Part shown: positions 23,689 through 36,418 of the stretch, piece after piece | Layout: every line of letters begins with the position of its first letter | Position numbering within the stretch: the stretch's first letter is position 1 | Assembly (NCBI RefSeq): GCF_004337985.1 | Contig: NW_021940920.1 | Span: 1,348,549-1,412,548, forward strand | DNA from: Pyricularia pennisetigena | Taxonomy: Eukaryota; Ascomycota; Sordariomycetes; Magnaporthales; Pyriculariaceae | Direction of reading: 5' to 3' | Length of the DNA stretch: 64,000 nucleotides | The notes under the pieces: generated by a model | Database searches by the model: none | What the model saw: the letters and a program-made list of their open reading frames with translations, nothing else | What the model was told of the DNA's origin: nothing | Position numbers and translations under genes: made by a program

Positions 23689-25006
23689 GGGGGGGGGACG
23701 GGATACAGTGCGCCAAAACAAGCTGCAAGGGGATGATGGTACGTACTCTTTAGGCTGTGAAAAATAACTGGGCCATTGGAGAATGCAGGATCGTTCACAG
23801 AAGCGTCGTGCATGAGATCGTTGCATACTTAACTAGGTAGGTAAGCAGGTTAGGTAGGTGCTTTAATTACCCAAGGTCTTAAAACTTTCCAGGCCAAGAT
23901 ACCTTTTCAGAAACCAACCGATATATTATCCAGGAGTGAGGCGAATAGGAAAATAGATTAATCAAATAGGTGGCGCAAATTGAGCAGGCTGGAGGGGGGA
24001 AAACACTCATCTCTAGCCCACAAACATTGCAGACTTGGTGGTGGCTCGTGACAGGATATGGAGGCACAGTGCCGGGCCGAACCCAGGTCTACTCCTATAG
24101 GGGGCGACCCTTGTCCCCACCCTCCTGAATGCTCCGTACCTGGCCTCCCTGCCACCACCAACTCTGCAGTGCCCAGTGCATTTTCCTACTCAATCCAGTC
24201 TGGGTCCAACGCACGCACGACTGAGGGCCGAACATCGCCCGCCATACTGTAGGCAGCCCACAAGTCTCAATCGCCAGCAACCGCCTTGCCTGCCCACTAC
24301 TCGTGCACACACTACTTCGGTTGGAGCGGCCAAAGGTCTTGACTGCAACGTCTGGCAACTGCAGCCGCAATCACCATCGCCCGTCGACTTGTGGGTGAAA
24401 TCGACCACCGTCGCCAACCAACATCTGCGAGATTTGTCGTCGTCTTCTTTTTAGATTATAGTCGACTGGTTTCCTTCGCCGGCATTTTTCCTCGAGTTCG
24501 CTACAAGTTCATCATCGGCGGCACACGGGCTACTCCTCCCTCATTTGCCATCATTACCAGCCGGCGGGCGTCTTCATTTTCCCTCCCTCGCTCGCTCGCT
24601 CGCTTGCTCACGACGCATTCGATTCATTTACTTGTCCTTGTACTTTTGTTACCATACACAAGAGCATTTTTGTCAGCAAGCAACCGTCACATTTGAGGCC
24701 TGGGATCGAACTGCCAATTCTACGCTGCTCCCGAAACGCATGATCCCATACTTTGTTCACGACTGCCGCCGCCTCCTTTGCCAGACGCACATGAGATCGC
24801 AGCCCTCTTGAGACCGACCGTGACGCACCTACCCTCCGGCTGACCAAAAGCATCATTTCGCTCTCGAAGCAAGGACTCGCTTTTCGTCAACGAAGCCGAA
24901 TCAAGCTTGACCTATATCGAAAGCTTCTACTTTGGTTGCTGTTCGGATCGATTGATCAACCTGTAGAACCTTGGTCCGACGACGTTTCCGTCTCAGTCCG
25001 TCTTAA

Positions 25007-28000
25007 ATGGACGGTCGATCGTCTACGACAGCAGAACCCAAGCATAACTACGCTACCATTCCCTGGCCGAACCTGACAACCAGTCTTCCTGTTCAGCATC
25101 CGACAAGTGACGTCGCAAGCCCTATCCTGCAGACCCCCATCGAACTTTTGCTCTTATCGCAGCATTCGGTCTACCACCAAAGTCAACTGTTGAGCTACAA
25201 CCGACTGTTTGCCCCCGGGCGCGCAGGAGGAGGCGGTGGTGGACTGCAGGGTTCTCCTACCGCGCCCGCAAAGTCCAGGTCGAGATCGTCCAGCAAGGTC
25301 TCTAACAAGGACTCGTCGTCATCAAAGTCGAACGGCAACCAGAACTGCCATGGGAATAAACAGTCAAGGAACACTGACAAGGCCGATCGTGCGCTTATAG
25401 CTGTGAAAGAATCAGCTTCGCCCAAGATGCCTCCGAAGGAGAAGGACGGCTCCAAAACCCCTAATGTCTCTTCCTCTTCCCATGCCACTTCCGCAGCGTC
25501 ATCAAACGCGCCTTCCTCAGCTCCCCAACCAACAGCAACAACATCAACAAATAATCCTCCACCCAAACAAGCCCCAGCGGCTCGACTGCCAGCAGTCCAG
25601 GCGAGCTCCGTGCCGTCAACGCCCCATCAGCATGCTAGAAACTATTCATTCGAGGACCGCGAGCAGTCGCCAAATGCCATCCAAAACCACTCGCCACGCT
25701 CTACGTACTCCGAATCCAACGTCGTCCCGACTTTCAGGCAGCTGCCGCCACGGCTAGGTGGCTGTGCCTTTGAGACTGCCATGATTCGGGGTAGGAGACG
25801 AATTCCATATAGCCTGGGCGATCGCCGTCTCGAAAAGGTTGAGCCAAGCAAGATCAAGAGCAGCCTCTCGGAGGACGAGGAGAGGAGACTGACCACCGAC
25901 ATGCGGGAGCTGTTTGATCGGTTAAAACCTACCGAGAAGGTCAAGGCGAACCGCGACAAACTCATCAAGAAGCTGGAAAAGATGTTCAACGAGCAATGGC
26001 CGGGCCACAGTATAAAGGTGCATCTATTCGGATCATCGGGCAACAAGTTGTGCTCTGATGATTCCGATGGTAAGTTTCTGATCCGGTACCTCCTTGGCAG
26101 AATCCAAATGAATTGCTAACAAGGCTGTTATAGTGGACATCTGCATCACGACTGACTGGAAGGAATTGGAGAACGTCTGCATGATTGCCCAGTTGCTCCA
26201 AAAGCGTAGGCACCACCCTCAACTAGAGCCCAAGTCATGTCGGCGTCAGCTAACCCGTATCATCTCGAACAGGCGGTATGGAAAAGGTGGTATGCGTCTC
26301 TTCAGCCAAAGTCCCCATCGTGAAGATATGGGATCCCGAGCTCGGCCTTGCGTGTGATATGAATGTCAACAATACGCTGGCATTGGAGAACACGCGCATG
26401 GTGTTGACGTATGTCGAGATCGACGAGCGCGTCCGGACGTTGGCGATGGTTGTCAAGCACTGGACACGGAGAAGAACAATAAACGATGCAGGTGAGTAAA
26501 AGATGCGGATAGATTGCACCCGGCCTCTTTTTCTATTCTCCTATGATAAGGAGATGATCCATCTAACTGACTTTTTTTTTTGCCCCTTCGATTAGCATTC
26601 GGTGGTACGCTCAGCTCCTACACCTGGATTTGCATGATTATCGCCTTTCTGCAACTTCGAGATCCGCCAATATTACCTGCCCTCCACCAAAATCCGCACA
26701 AGAAGCAGCCGTCCAAAGACGGCCAACCGAGCGAATTCGCCGATGACTTGACCAAGTTGCGAGGGTACGGAGCCAAGAACAAGGAGACTCTGGGCGAACT
26801 GCTTTTTCACTTCTTTAGGTTCTACGCGCACGAGTTCGACTTCGACAAGTCGGTAATATCCGTTCGGCTGGGCAAGCTCATCTCCAAGGACGAGAAAGGC
26901 TGGACCTATACGCTGAACAACATGCTCTGTGTCGAGGAGCCGTTCAACACAATACGGAATCTGGGCAACACAGCAGACGACACGTCCTTCAGGGGTCTCC
27001 ATCTTGAACTTCGACGTGCGTTTGACTTGATTGCTGAGGCAAAGCTGGATGAGTGCTGCGAGCAGTTCGTGTTCCCTAAAGAGGAGGAGCGCGTATGGCA
27101 GAAGCCAGCCGCAGCTCCGCGTCCAGTCTTGGTCAGGAGCTCGTCTCAGCAACATTCAAACAGGGGAGGAAGAGGAAATTATCGAGGCAGTCGCAACCAC
27201 CGAGGTAACAACCGGAGGGCATCGTCGAGCATTGCCTACGAGAACAATCCAACCATGCCTCAGGCTCAGGGCCAAGCGACCTTCCAGCCTACTTTGATGC
27301 AGGATGGCCAGTGGTATGCGACCATGGGCCAGGCCCAATACCAATATGTGACGAGCGATGGCTTCGTCAACCCCATTTACGGAACGACGGCGATTCCAAT
27401 AGACCAGAACACTTTCCGATTGCAGCAGTTGTACTCACAACATTGGGTCGCCGCACAGCAGCAGGCCATGAACATGGCCAACATGCAGCAACGTATGAGC
27501 AGCTCAAGCAACCAGCCGACCGATAGATCTCGGGCTGGCTCTTTCGACCAGCCTCCGCTCTCTGCGCCGCTTCGCCCTGAGCTGAATTACGTGTGGCCAC
27601 AATACGCAATGTCTGGGCAGTTTTACCAGTCTCCAGTCAGCGCATATCCGTCTTCACCTGCCACTGCGGCTACTCCTGCGACGACCGGAGGTTCCGAGTT
27701 CCGGAGGAGTTTACACAGGAACACGGTTACGGGCGAGTCTGGTGGGGCCTCGAGCAGCTCGACGCTTAGATCGCAGTCCCAGCCAGCTTCTCGAAGCTCG
27801 ATGCCAATAAATGGTCACGGTGGCACCGGCGGACAGCCTCAGAGTCAGATAGCTCAGGCAGCTGGGTCCGCGGCGACTGCAGCCAACGGCATACAAGTAT
27901 ATGCGAATGGATTGACGTCCTTGCAAACAACTCATGCCAACGGTCAACACCTCAACTTTGTTCAGAACGAAGAGGTGATTGACACCGACATTGAAGGCAA

Positions 28001-29267
28001 GTCATCTTCTGGCTCGCCACCGCCTATTGTGGAAGACAGCCATACGGGCTATGTCGGCTATTACCTGAATGACGGCTCGAATCCGATCAAGAAGCCTATG
28101 CCAAGTGGCCTACAGAGCAGCATTCCCAACGGGGCGCCTTCGTTTGGTGACATGTCACAGAGCACGTTTGCCCGGCGGCGTCTTTCGGCGGACCACCAAT
28201 CGCCACAGTCAATTCTCGACCGCAGAATGAAGCGAACCTCGCGCTCCCCCTCGCCACTTGGCCACGCTAGGGCGTTTTCAGTGGGTACGGCAGCGCCCGC
28301 TTCAGCAGGGACAACGTCGACCTTTCAAAATGGCAACACAAGCAAGCTGTCGATCGAGGCCAAGCCAGTAGTTGTGAATGGTTCCGCATCCCATTCGACG
28401 TTGTCTTCTGTGTCAAGTCGGCAGCCTTCGGCTACTGAGAGCATCACATCCGAGACACCGAGCTTCGAGACCCCGAATTATGTTTCACAAACAAGTATCG
28501 GCTCTAATGGATACATGTCCGACAAAGTGCTTTCAAACAGCTCAGCATCTAGCCAGGCATCTGCAGCACCCAGCGATAGGCCACTGGTTGTAAACGGCTC
28601 CAGCACGCCCTCGTCTTCAGTGGCGCCCCCAGTCCTGATCCCTGACTCCAAGTCGTTTAATCAGCGCATGGCAGCTATGGGGACATTTTCACAATCTCCG
28701 ACAGCTTATCATAGGATAATTCCGAACCCGGCGGTCGCGGCGCAATTCTCTCAGCTGTCACCTGCGGGTAGGTTTCACAACGTGCACCGGGCGCAACAAA
28801 ACGGCGTCATTGCGCCTCTAGACCTGGCAATGCCGGAACATTCTATGCCCATGCCCGACTTTACGCATCTCTCGCCTGTTTATGAGACGCGGACGCCGTC
28901 GCCAACGGTTACTCGCAAGTTTGACGGCCCTGCGCCCTCGCAAGGTTTAATGGCAAGTGTCGTGCAGAACAATGCAAGGAACACACAGCAAGCGGAAGGG
29001 TTGAAACCCAAGCAAAGATCGAGCGCCAACGTGAAACACGAAAACGCCAAGCCCAATGGGCATACAAACGGTCACGGGCCTGCCTCACCTACAAGGGATC
29101 GCGTTGTGCCTCGGGTAGAGACGGCCATTTCCCCAACCAGCGTACAAGCGAGTGATTGGCAGAAGACTAAGAGTCGAAAGAAGCCGAGCATCGTCAATAG
29201 CACACAGCACACCGGATCGGGTGCAGAGCAGCCACCAAAGAACGACGCAGACCGGAAGGGGGGTTGA
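25007..29267 (+). CDS. Non-canonical poly(A)/poly(U) polymerase-like nucleotidyltransferase with long disordered tail
   Basis: Exons 25007-26069, 26134-26205, 26273-26491 and 26596-29267 join in phase 1 each time to 1341 aa. The first two introns carry GCTAAC-type branch points. Residues 1-250 are low-complexity Ser/Pro/Asn. The nucleotidyltransferase core follows: HLFGSSGNKLCSDDSD completed across intron 1 to VDI, giving the metal-binding pair Asp354/Asp356, and a third acidic residue in ACDMNVNN (Asp407). VEIDERVRTLAMVVKHW and the PAP-associated region (about 516-573, GELLFHFFRFYAHEFDFD; then MLCVEEPFNTIRNLGN) complete the Cid1/Trf-type fold. An RGG-like basic segment (about 641-659, RGGRGNYRGSRNHRGNNRR) suggests RNA contact. 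The last about 650 residues are Ser/Gln/Pro-rich and probably disordered. Expected role is untemplated 3' nucleotide addition to RNA; the nucleotide preference cannot be read. Confidence 0.88.
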
Positions 29268-31833
29268 GCACTCTTCTGAAATGGCGTGTCTCTCCTGGCA
29301 AGGGACAGCGATTTGCTCGTCGGCGTGACTGATAGTCAAGCACGACGTACGCTGGGCGTGACTGGGTTCTCTGAGTGTAACCTGGAGCTGAGAAGGTTCC
29401 ATGAAGATGCACATACTGGCGTTGAGCTACGTTACCCGGATGCTGGCCATGTGGGCCAGGACAGACTTATTGGATAGCATGGTCGAACCTGATGCTCGCT
29501 GCGGCGTCATGGGTGGGATCTGATTTTGTTGGACACGCCGATCTGCATTGTTCAGGATTTTGCTTGACGCAGAGGGGCTGCGCGCTGCGACGACGAGAAG
29601 CGACGGCTCATGTTAGACCCGGGACGTGATTCGTGCGTTTAGCTTGGTCTCGTCGATTCAGCTGGAGGGTTTATCGAATGCCTGTGACGACGAGACGTAT
29701 GTGATGGACTACTAGACTTCGGGGACGCTGCTGTGTGAATACGCCATCTGCATTTGAAGGAACACGCCACAGGGGGATTCTGGTGCTGACTGACATGGAT
29801 ATGAGATCGAGGGTGAAGGATGGACCCTCGCCGGGTTGATTGCATTTGTTTTAACAAGCCCAGAAAGCGCGAGCATTGAAAGCAGAAAGCAGGCGCCAAA
29901 AGGAAAGCAAAGCTGTTTCTCCTTGTTTTCCCCAACTCTCTTATGTTTTCTCTCCTGCCTGATATACATTCCTCGGAATCGTTTCCTCCTACTTATTTTC
30001 ATGTCTCTGCCTATGGACCATGTGTATGTGTGTCGGGTGTTCCCTACTAGTTTCATTTGCCCGCGAGTCGCCCTTATAACTATTGGACTACTGATACTAC
30101 CTATTGTTGTTTTGTCTTTTTTTTTCTCTCTTTTTTTCCTTGTCTTGATATAGAAAGCATCATCAGCACATCGTTTTCATGAATGAGAAGAAAGACAAAT
30201 GGGTCTAAATGAATGGAAGAAGAAGTCCATGGGTATGGTGGTGTTTTTTTTCCTTGTCTTCTACTTGGGTTGTTGGGGTAAAATGATTTTTGTTTCTTTT
30301 ATATCCACCTCGGAGGGTTTTAACAACTCGAAGCGAATAACCAAAGAAAAAAACACAAACATATAGAAAGAAATCGTTCCACGGAAGCCTTGATTGTCAC
30401 TAGCTTTGCAACTAGGTCTCTGTTTAGCCTTTTATGTGTCGTGTCCTAGCATTTTGATATTTTTGTTCGGGTTGTAATTTTTTTGGTCTGCTTTTTTTCC
30501 CCTTTATTTGTTTCAATCGATGAGTGAAGACGATTCTTGTTTTCGTTGTGCAGAGCACATATAACGAGCTTGCCTGACCATGAATGCGATTTGAAGATGA
30601 ATTCGGCTATCTTCAACCGCCTACCTACTACTAATGCTATCTTTGTTTGCCCCAGACCCCTTCCTATCTACCCCCTTTTCCCCGGATGACATGTATCCTC
30701 AACTCACGGAATAGCCTGCCTCTTTAAGAATGGGATGTTTCTGTTACTCATGGCAACCGAGAACTCACTACATGACGAGGATCGGGAGGTTACTGTTTTG
30801 CTTAGGGTACAGGACTGTTGAAGCTTTGTCCTGGTTTAGGCTTTTAACAAGAAAATCACCACGAAAAAATGGGAGTGAGTGTATCCATACATACTCGGGG
30901 CTGGTACTTGTTCAGGTATGTACCAGCTTACTAGGAAAGATCCCGAGGGGTTCTTAATCTATTTATTTAGTATTGTTTTCAATGCTTTGACAGACTATCT
31001 TGTACTCCATAGCCTTCGTTTCTTTCGCAAGGAAGCTCTTTTATTGCGTGGTGAAGTTTGCTGGTTTCATTTTTGTATAACAAGTGGTTAAGCACGCTGA
31101 CTTGATACGATGTCTTCTATCAGCCCTCGTGGGCTAATTTTTGGTACAAAGGGGCATTCGTACATGGGTTGCGAGTGTAGATGGAGAAGACAGGTTCTGC
31201 TGTGGGCTAAATGTCATCCAAGCCCAGGTTCTTTGCCTATTTATCTACCCGTTTGGCCAAGGACAATTGTTCCACAAGAAACGACATCTATTCCTCAGCC
31301 ATCCCTAACAGAAATTGCTGCATCCATCGACCGTAGTCACCAGCCCTGTCTCGGTTATCAGCCAGCATCGGCAGTGCGGGAAGTAATTCGGGCTCATAGG
31401 GCCCTGATGAAGCTTTGATCTCTTGTAGAACAGACCATTGCTTCACCACCGAGCCACGAGAACCCCTTGAAGCATAACATTTGAACATAGATTTGTTCGC
31501 GTTGTAGCGTGTGTGTCTTGGCCATTCAAGCAGGGGCATTGTTGAAAAGATTTGAAGCTCTACTTTTCATTCAAGAAGGTGCTGCATCAATTCACATGTA
31601 TTCAGATACGGGAAATGCTAACGCTGCTTTGATTCTCTCACTGCGCTTTAGGACGTACGTAAGCAACTATGCCACGTCATCGGTTCACAGGTTTCCCCAG
31701 CAAAGAAAAAGAACTTGAGATGATCCATGGGGTTAAAGCAAAGAAAAAAGCAAAAAAAAAAGGAATAGAAAAGGACATCAGACGGGCCGCAACGCAACAC
31801 TTTGATGCAGACGAGCACGACACTGCCGAAACC

Positions 31834-31835
<2 letters not shown>
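29268..31835. other. 3' UTR plus intergenic, no gene seen
   Basis: Long T-rich and A-rich stretches (30100-30520) with short frames. No domain-like translation. The first few hundred bases are probably the 3' UTR of the nucleotidyltransferase gene. Confidence 0.5.

Positions 31836-31877
<42 letters not shown>
31836..31877 (+). repeat. C42 homopolymer
   Basis: 42 consecutive C (G42 on the transcribed strand), only about 34 bp beyond the stop codon of the minus-strand gene ending at 31911. Exact length may be an assembly estimate. Confidence 0.95.
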
Positions 31878-31910
31878 AGGCCCGGTCACGACGCCACGTC
31901 CTCCCAGGGC

Positions 31911-32234
31911 CTAGACTTCGACGAGCCGCAAACCAGCCAGGACCCACAGCAGAACCTCAAAGGCGACGCAGACGGCGATGTTGAGGACGAGCGCGTCTCG
32001 GCAGACGTGCGCCGTCGGCCTCAGGTACCCGCTCAGCACCGCGCGGAGGGCGGACGCCATGGCGGCGTCGGGCGGCTGCGTCTGCGCGGCGAGCAGCGTC
32101 GCGAGATATGCCAGTACCGCGATCCCGTAGCCGGTGAGGCTCGATTCGGCGTGCTGGCGGAGGTTGGCGCGCAAGTCATGGGCCCAGCGGAGGCGGGGGG
32201 CTGCGCCGTGCTCGTCTTGTGGTTGTGCTTGCAT
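31911..32234 (-). CDS. Small membrane-protein candidate, 107 aa
   Basis: Single open frame from ATG 32234 (an upstream in-frame ATG at 32294 would add 20 residues). The N-terminal about 30 residues are polar (start MQAQPQDEHGAAPRLRW). Two hydrophobic segments follow: SLTGYGIAVLAYLATLLAA (about 32-50) and ALVLNIAVCVAFEVLLWVLA (about 82-101), separated by an Ala-rich loop. GC-rich third positions differ from the AT-rich flanks, which favours real coding. No family is recognised. Confidence 0.5.
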   Translation of the reverse strand: MQAQPQDEHGAAPRLRWAHDLRANLRQHAESSLTGYGIAVLAYLATLLAAQTQPPDAAMASALRAVLSGYLRPTAHVCRDALVLNIAVCVAFEVLLWVLAGLRLVEV

Positions 32235-33227
32235 TTTTGGTGGGGGTTGAGTGAGTAAATAAAAGGGGGCAGAGAGTAGGGAGGGATATGTCAATAGGCT
32301 CTGAGTGTGAGGGCAAGGGCGTTGGGGCTAGAATGAAGATTTTGTATTTTTATACAATGCATAACTAAACAGATGGTAGGTAATACTGGGGAAATCCGAA
32401 TGGACTAGTTTTGTTTTATAGTATGAGAGTTGCTCTGGTTGTGATATATGCGGCCTGGCTTTCCAGTCTGTTCCATGAAGGCATCTTGGTAGAAGCGATT
32501 GATGCCATCTCCAATGTCCCGTGCCGCCGCCAACACATACTAAAGGCGACGAGAAAGTTCCGACTGGCTTTGCTGGGCTCAACTAGACAGCTTTGTTTGT
32601 TACATCTCCCTACTTGCAAACCCGGTCTTGCTAATAAAAGATGCTGTTAGCTGGGGTTTCAGTACGTGCCCTTTTGGCCGCGACTTGTTCGGTGGGTGAC
32701 TAGTTGGTGTTTGTCTTGTTGCGTTCAGAGCGCAAACCGGCATACAGGCAGGCATACAAAGAAATGTGCAGCTCCGGCTGCAAGGTCTTGTTTGTTGTTC
32801 AAATGAGATCTTTGTTATGTTGAGCTGTCGGTTAGCTGAAATCCTGTCTTGTGCAAACAAAATACGCCACTAGATACTTTGCCGTGGAACCCGGAAGATG
32901 GAAAATTGAACATGTCTTCTTGGAGCTGCCTAGCTTGGTAATAGATTATACGAACTGGCACCTATGAAGGAAATCTGAATCTGCCCATTCCTTTCCTTCT
33001 CAGCAGCAGCACATTCTTACCACAATCCTACATATGTCTCCGAGCCTATGAGATACAGAGCAACCACAGTGAGCTTTCTGGTCCTCGCTCACCCAGACAG
33101 CTCGACAGCTTGCCTAGCCAACATACTACTACTTCACGCCGCCCAACCACCGCAGGTGTGAGTGCTCATCGACCAACATCCATATCTACAAACACTAGAC
33201 AACTTCCCTCCGACGCATGCAGTCGCC
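32235..33227. other. Intergenic, no gene seen
   Basis: About 1 kb between two divergently oriented small membrane-protein candidates. Only short frames. Confidence 0.45.
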
Positions 33228-33494
33228 ATGTCAGAAACCATGAGTCTAGAATCCTACCTGGCAAAAGGTCTGAGCATATTAGCCGCAGCCGTGGTTATGA
33301 CTATCCTCACCGTGATCGGTTTCAGGTTGACAACGTGTTGGACCATGGTGAGAAGAAATCGGCTGGCCGGACGGGTCGATGTTTGTATCGAGCTTTTGAT
33401 CTTGATGACAGGCATTACTGTACTTGTATTCTCTGGCCTGATGGCGTTTTGCCTACTCCTGGTCGTATTTTTCTGGATCGACGCGAGCCTCTGA
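33228..33494 (+). CDS. Small two-pass membrane-protein candidate, 88 aa
   Basis: ATG 33228 has a good context (GTCGCCATGTC). An in-frame ATG at 33162 lies upstream but the intervening residues look like leader. The frame encodes a short polar start, a hydrophobic helix around 17-33 (LSILAAAVVMTILTVIG), a basic loop (MVRRNRLAGR), and a second long hydrophobic stretch around 53-84 (IELLILMTGITVLVFSGLM and onward). No cysteine pattern or family match is recognised. Short length and the lack of independent evidence keep confidence moderate. Confidence 0.42.
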   Translation: MSETMSLESYLAKGLSILAAAVVMTILTVIGFRLTTCWTMVRRNRLAGRVDVCIELLILMTGITVLVFSGLMAFCLLLVVFFWIDASL

Positions 33495-34758
33495 TCTTTT
33501 TTGATGGGGCCGCAGGAATACCAGTGGGACGCAGATCGGGTGGACCTGTGCTGGTGTTCATCTGCTTGGAGGCGGATTACCCGACATCCTTGTTTGGTTG
33601 CGAGACGAAATGAAGAGGAATCGAAGGTATTCCTCCTTGAACTTGTATCAGAGACAACGGATGAATGAGCTTGCACTCAACATTGTTAACCCTCGTCAGT
33701 ATCTGTAACTCTACCCATTTGATGTTGCTCAGTTTCTGTGCAAAAAGATTTGCAAAACAAAAGCCCGCAGGGACTCAGCCTTGGCCCTTGAGGACAAGGG
33801 ATCCATAAGTTATCCTAGACAGAAATCATCGCGCCCGACGAGTCATCATAGTGAACTGTCACCGTAGCCTTGGGGTCATGAGATCACAGGAGAAGTATTT
33901 AACATGCTCAAAAGTGTCGACAGGGGGACTCCCTTGGACCTCGCATCATGTCTTCGACAGTCTATCCCATAATGATTTTCGTTGGTTCCCAGGATGGGAA
34001 GGACCCGATATGCCGGCACTGGGTTGGCGACTCAGAACCAGGCTTGGGAGGGACCTCACCAAACAAATAATATTCCATGTTCAGTGCATCTTATGAGACA
34101 GCGCACAAAAGAAACACAGCTGACGTGACAGGATATAAGCCAAAAAAAAAAAAAAAAATGAAACATAAAACCCGAGCCATATGAATATTTTGCATGATAT
34201 AACGGCTTTACCAGAGACCAAGCTTGCAAGCAATCCAAAACAGGGAATTACTTTGAAGCAACAACAACGAAAGGCTGTCACCGTAGCAGTGATCTACATG
34301 GCACCTGGCGTGAATGACACAAGGCATTGCTCAGCCCGATGTCAATGACGAATGGGGTCTGCAAGTCCAATCGCCGCGTCTTCCCGACTTGTAAAGCATT
34401 AAGTTGCGGAGGGCAAGGTTGGACGTTCTCCAAAGAGGTCGGGAAGGGGCTGCTCCGTGTTTCATGCGCTGACGGCTTTTACCCGTGGGGACCTGAAGCG
34501 GTGGTTTGTGGGGAAAGATGGGTGAGTGTGATTGAACTATGTTCGAAACCTTTATCGGCCGCGTCGACACTTTGATAGTGATCACCAAGCAATGAAAAAT
34601 TCTCTTTTTAGACGGAATGGAGGGAGGGTGGAGAGAGAGAGGGAGGTGTTGGGGCCTAGTCTGTGCAAGCTGCGGCGGGTGCATTTCGGAGAATCGAAGG
34701 TTCAAAAGACGAGTGTGACCTTTTAGACAGGTTCCAAAGTACACAGTACAGTCAGTGG

Positions 34759-34760
<2 letters not shown>

Positions 34761-34809
<49 letters not shown>
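34761..34809 (+). repeat. T35 followed directly by A14
   Basis: 35 T then 14 A with no base between them, i.e. a perfect short T/A palindrome junction. Confidence 0.95.
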
Positions 34810-36351
34810 GCCAGACCAGACAGACCCTGAACTGTCAGGGAGCTAGCCTACGTCAAACATATCTTTTTTGAACAGATGAACGAATACGGACTGATGTTCT
34901 CCGTACAAAAAAAGTCTGGTATTCGGGAATCTACCCTACTCAAGGCAAACAGGTGGGGTACAACGATGCAGCATTACACATGATGAAATAAAATGATTGC
35001 GAAGGTTTGCTTTTCGTCATGCGAGCCGGGTTTGCTAAGGTTCACGGCCAAAGGGCAACATGTGAATGAAAAGAGAGATACAGTAAGGGCATCTAACGTA
35101 GAAAAAAAAAAAAGAAAAAAAAAAAAACAAGGGGGAGAAAACAAGCGGCCGTTTTCAGCCCATTTGGGCGGGTTCAGTTTCAGGGCGTACTCAAAAGCCG
35201 GTAGCACAGCCGAAGAGACGTTATAGTGCGTTTCGGTCTGTTCTGGCGTCGACGCCTGGTTTCGTTGACCAGAATACTTTGGGGCGAAAAAAAAAAGGAC
35301 GACCTTCGCAAGACGTCGTTGGAAAGTGCAAACGAGCGCGATAGAATTGGATTGTATGGCATGTTGGCTTTGGTGTTGCTCACCAATTTGCTCACCAGGT
35401 GGCCCTGGTAAGGCAGGCTAAAACCAAAAAGCCCCTGAAAAAATTCAATCGAATGCCTGTGATAATCATTTGGTCGAGCCACATGCCGCCGAAATCTGCA
35501 CCGCTCAAAGGAGAAGGACAAAGACTCCGTGGAAATGCAATACACACGGGGTTTGACGGGGGAAAATATCAGATCGAGCAATCATCTTCCATCCAGCTTG
35601 GTCTACCACGTACGAAATCTGCCTTGCAAAAAAGTCCCATCTTGCCAATCTCACTCCCAAATAAGGACGAAAATGGGATGATTGGCCTAATGAACCACTT
35701 CACGTCTTGTCGTCGGCTTACGCGTGGCTCGAGAGCTTATGTTTTCCGTGGCCGGTGCGTCAGGTGACCGTCACTTTGTGGCGTTTCTTTCCTGTCTCTT
35801 CCTGCCAGCCAACGTAACGATGACAGAAGTGGCTTGTCGCGGTCGGGAGGTGGGTGGTGAGACAGTGCGGCACAAATTAGGGGCCCCTTTCTCATGCGTC
35901 AAGCGACTGTTTTGGTTTGCGGGATAAATAAAACAGGCAGTTGATAAGCTGTGGCCTTGTCAAGCTTTTACTGTACTGTACCAGAAAGTGCAGCGAATGG
36001 GGCAAATGCACACGACTAATGAATGGATGATGCGCGCAGGGCCTGCGATTTTTTTTTTCACAGACAATCTAGACCTGGACCAAGAGTCCATGATCTTCAC
36101 TTTTGGGACGGGTTCAGTGGAGATGCAATTATTTGCCGGCGTGTATCTCAGGTACCACATGCCCGGAAAGGCATTCAAGGCATCATTGTACAGCACCGGC
36201 AGTAACGGTATCCAGTTTTTTTTTTTTCTTTTTTTCTTCTTCTTTTCCGTCTTCTTGAGGAATCGATCGAAGCGATCAATGCGAAGTAGTCATTTCGCGC
36301 CGGGTACCTTGCTCCGCGGTAAGGTTTTTTTTTTTTTTTTTTTTTTTTTGT

Positions 36352-36418
36352 NNNNNNNNNNNNNNNNNNNNNNNNNNNNNNNNNNNNNNNNNNNNNNNNN
36401 NNNNNNNNNNNNNNNNNN
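36352..36418. other. Assembly gap, 67 N
   Basis: N run bordered by a T run (with one G and T) on the left and an A run on the right, so the missing sequence is probably flanked by homopolymers of opposite sense. Confidence 0.98.

Larger units (their letters stand above)
16533..25006. other. 8.5-kb gene-poor region with simple repeats and weak remnants
   Basis: No intact gene is supported. It contains several homopolymers (A near 19406-19424, T24 at 21231, A28 at 21665), TAGG-type short repeats near 23834-23861, and scattered frames. A Cys-containing frame at 17533-17724 (+) (VPTECQQPMLDCTCGSDHDL) resembles the core of a small secreted protein but has no convincing start or signal peptide. 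The last about 800 bp (24.2-25.0 kb) are pyrimidine-rich with a GCTC run near 24590-24607, and probably form promoter and leader of the nucleotidyltransferase gene. Confidence 0.5.
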
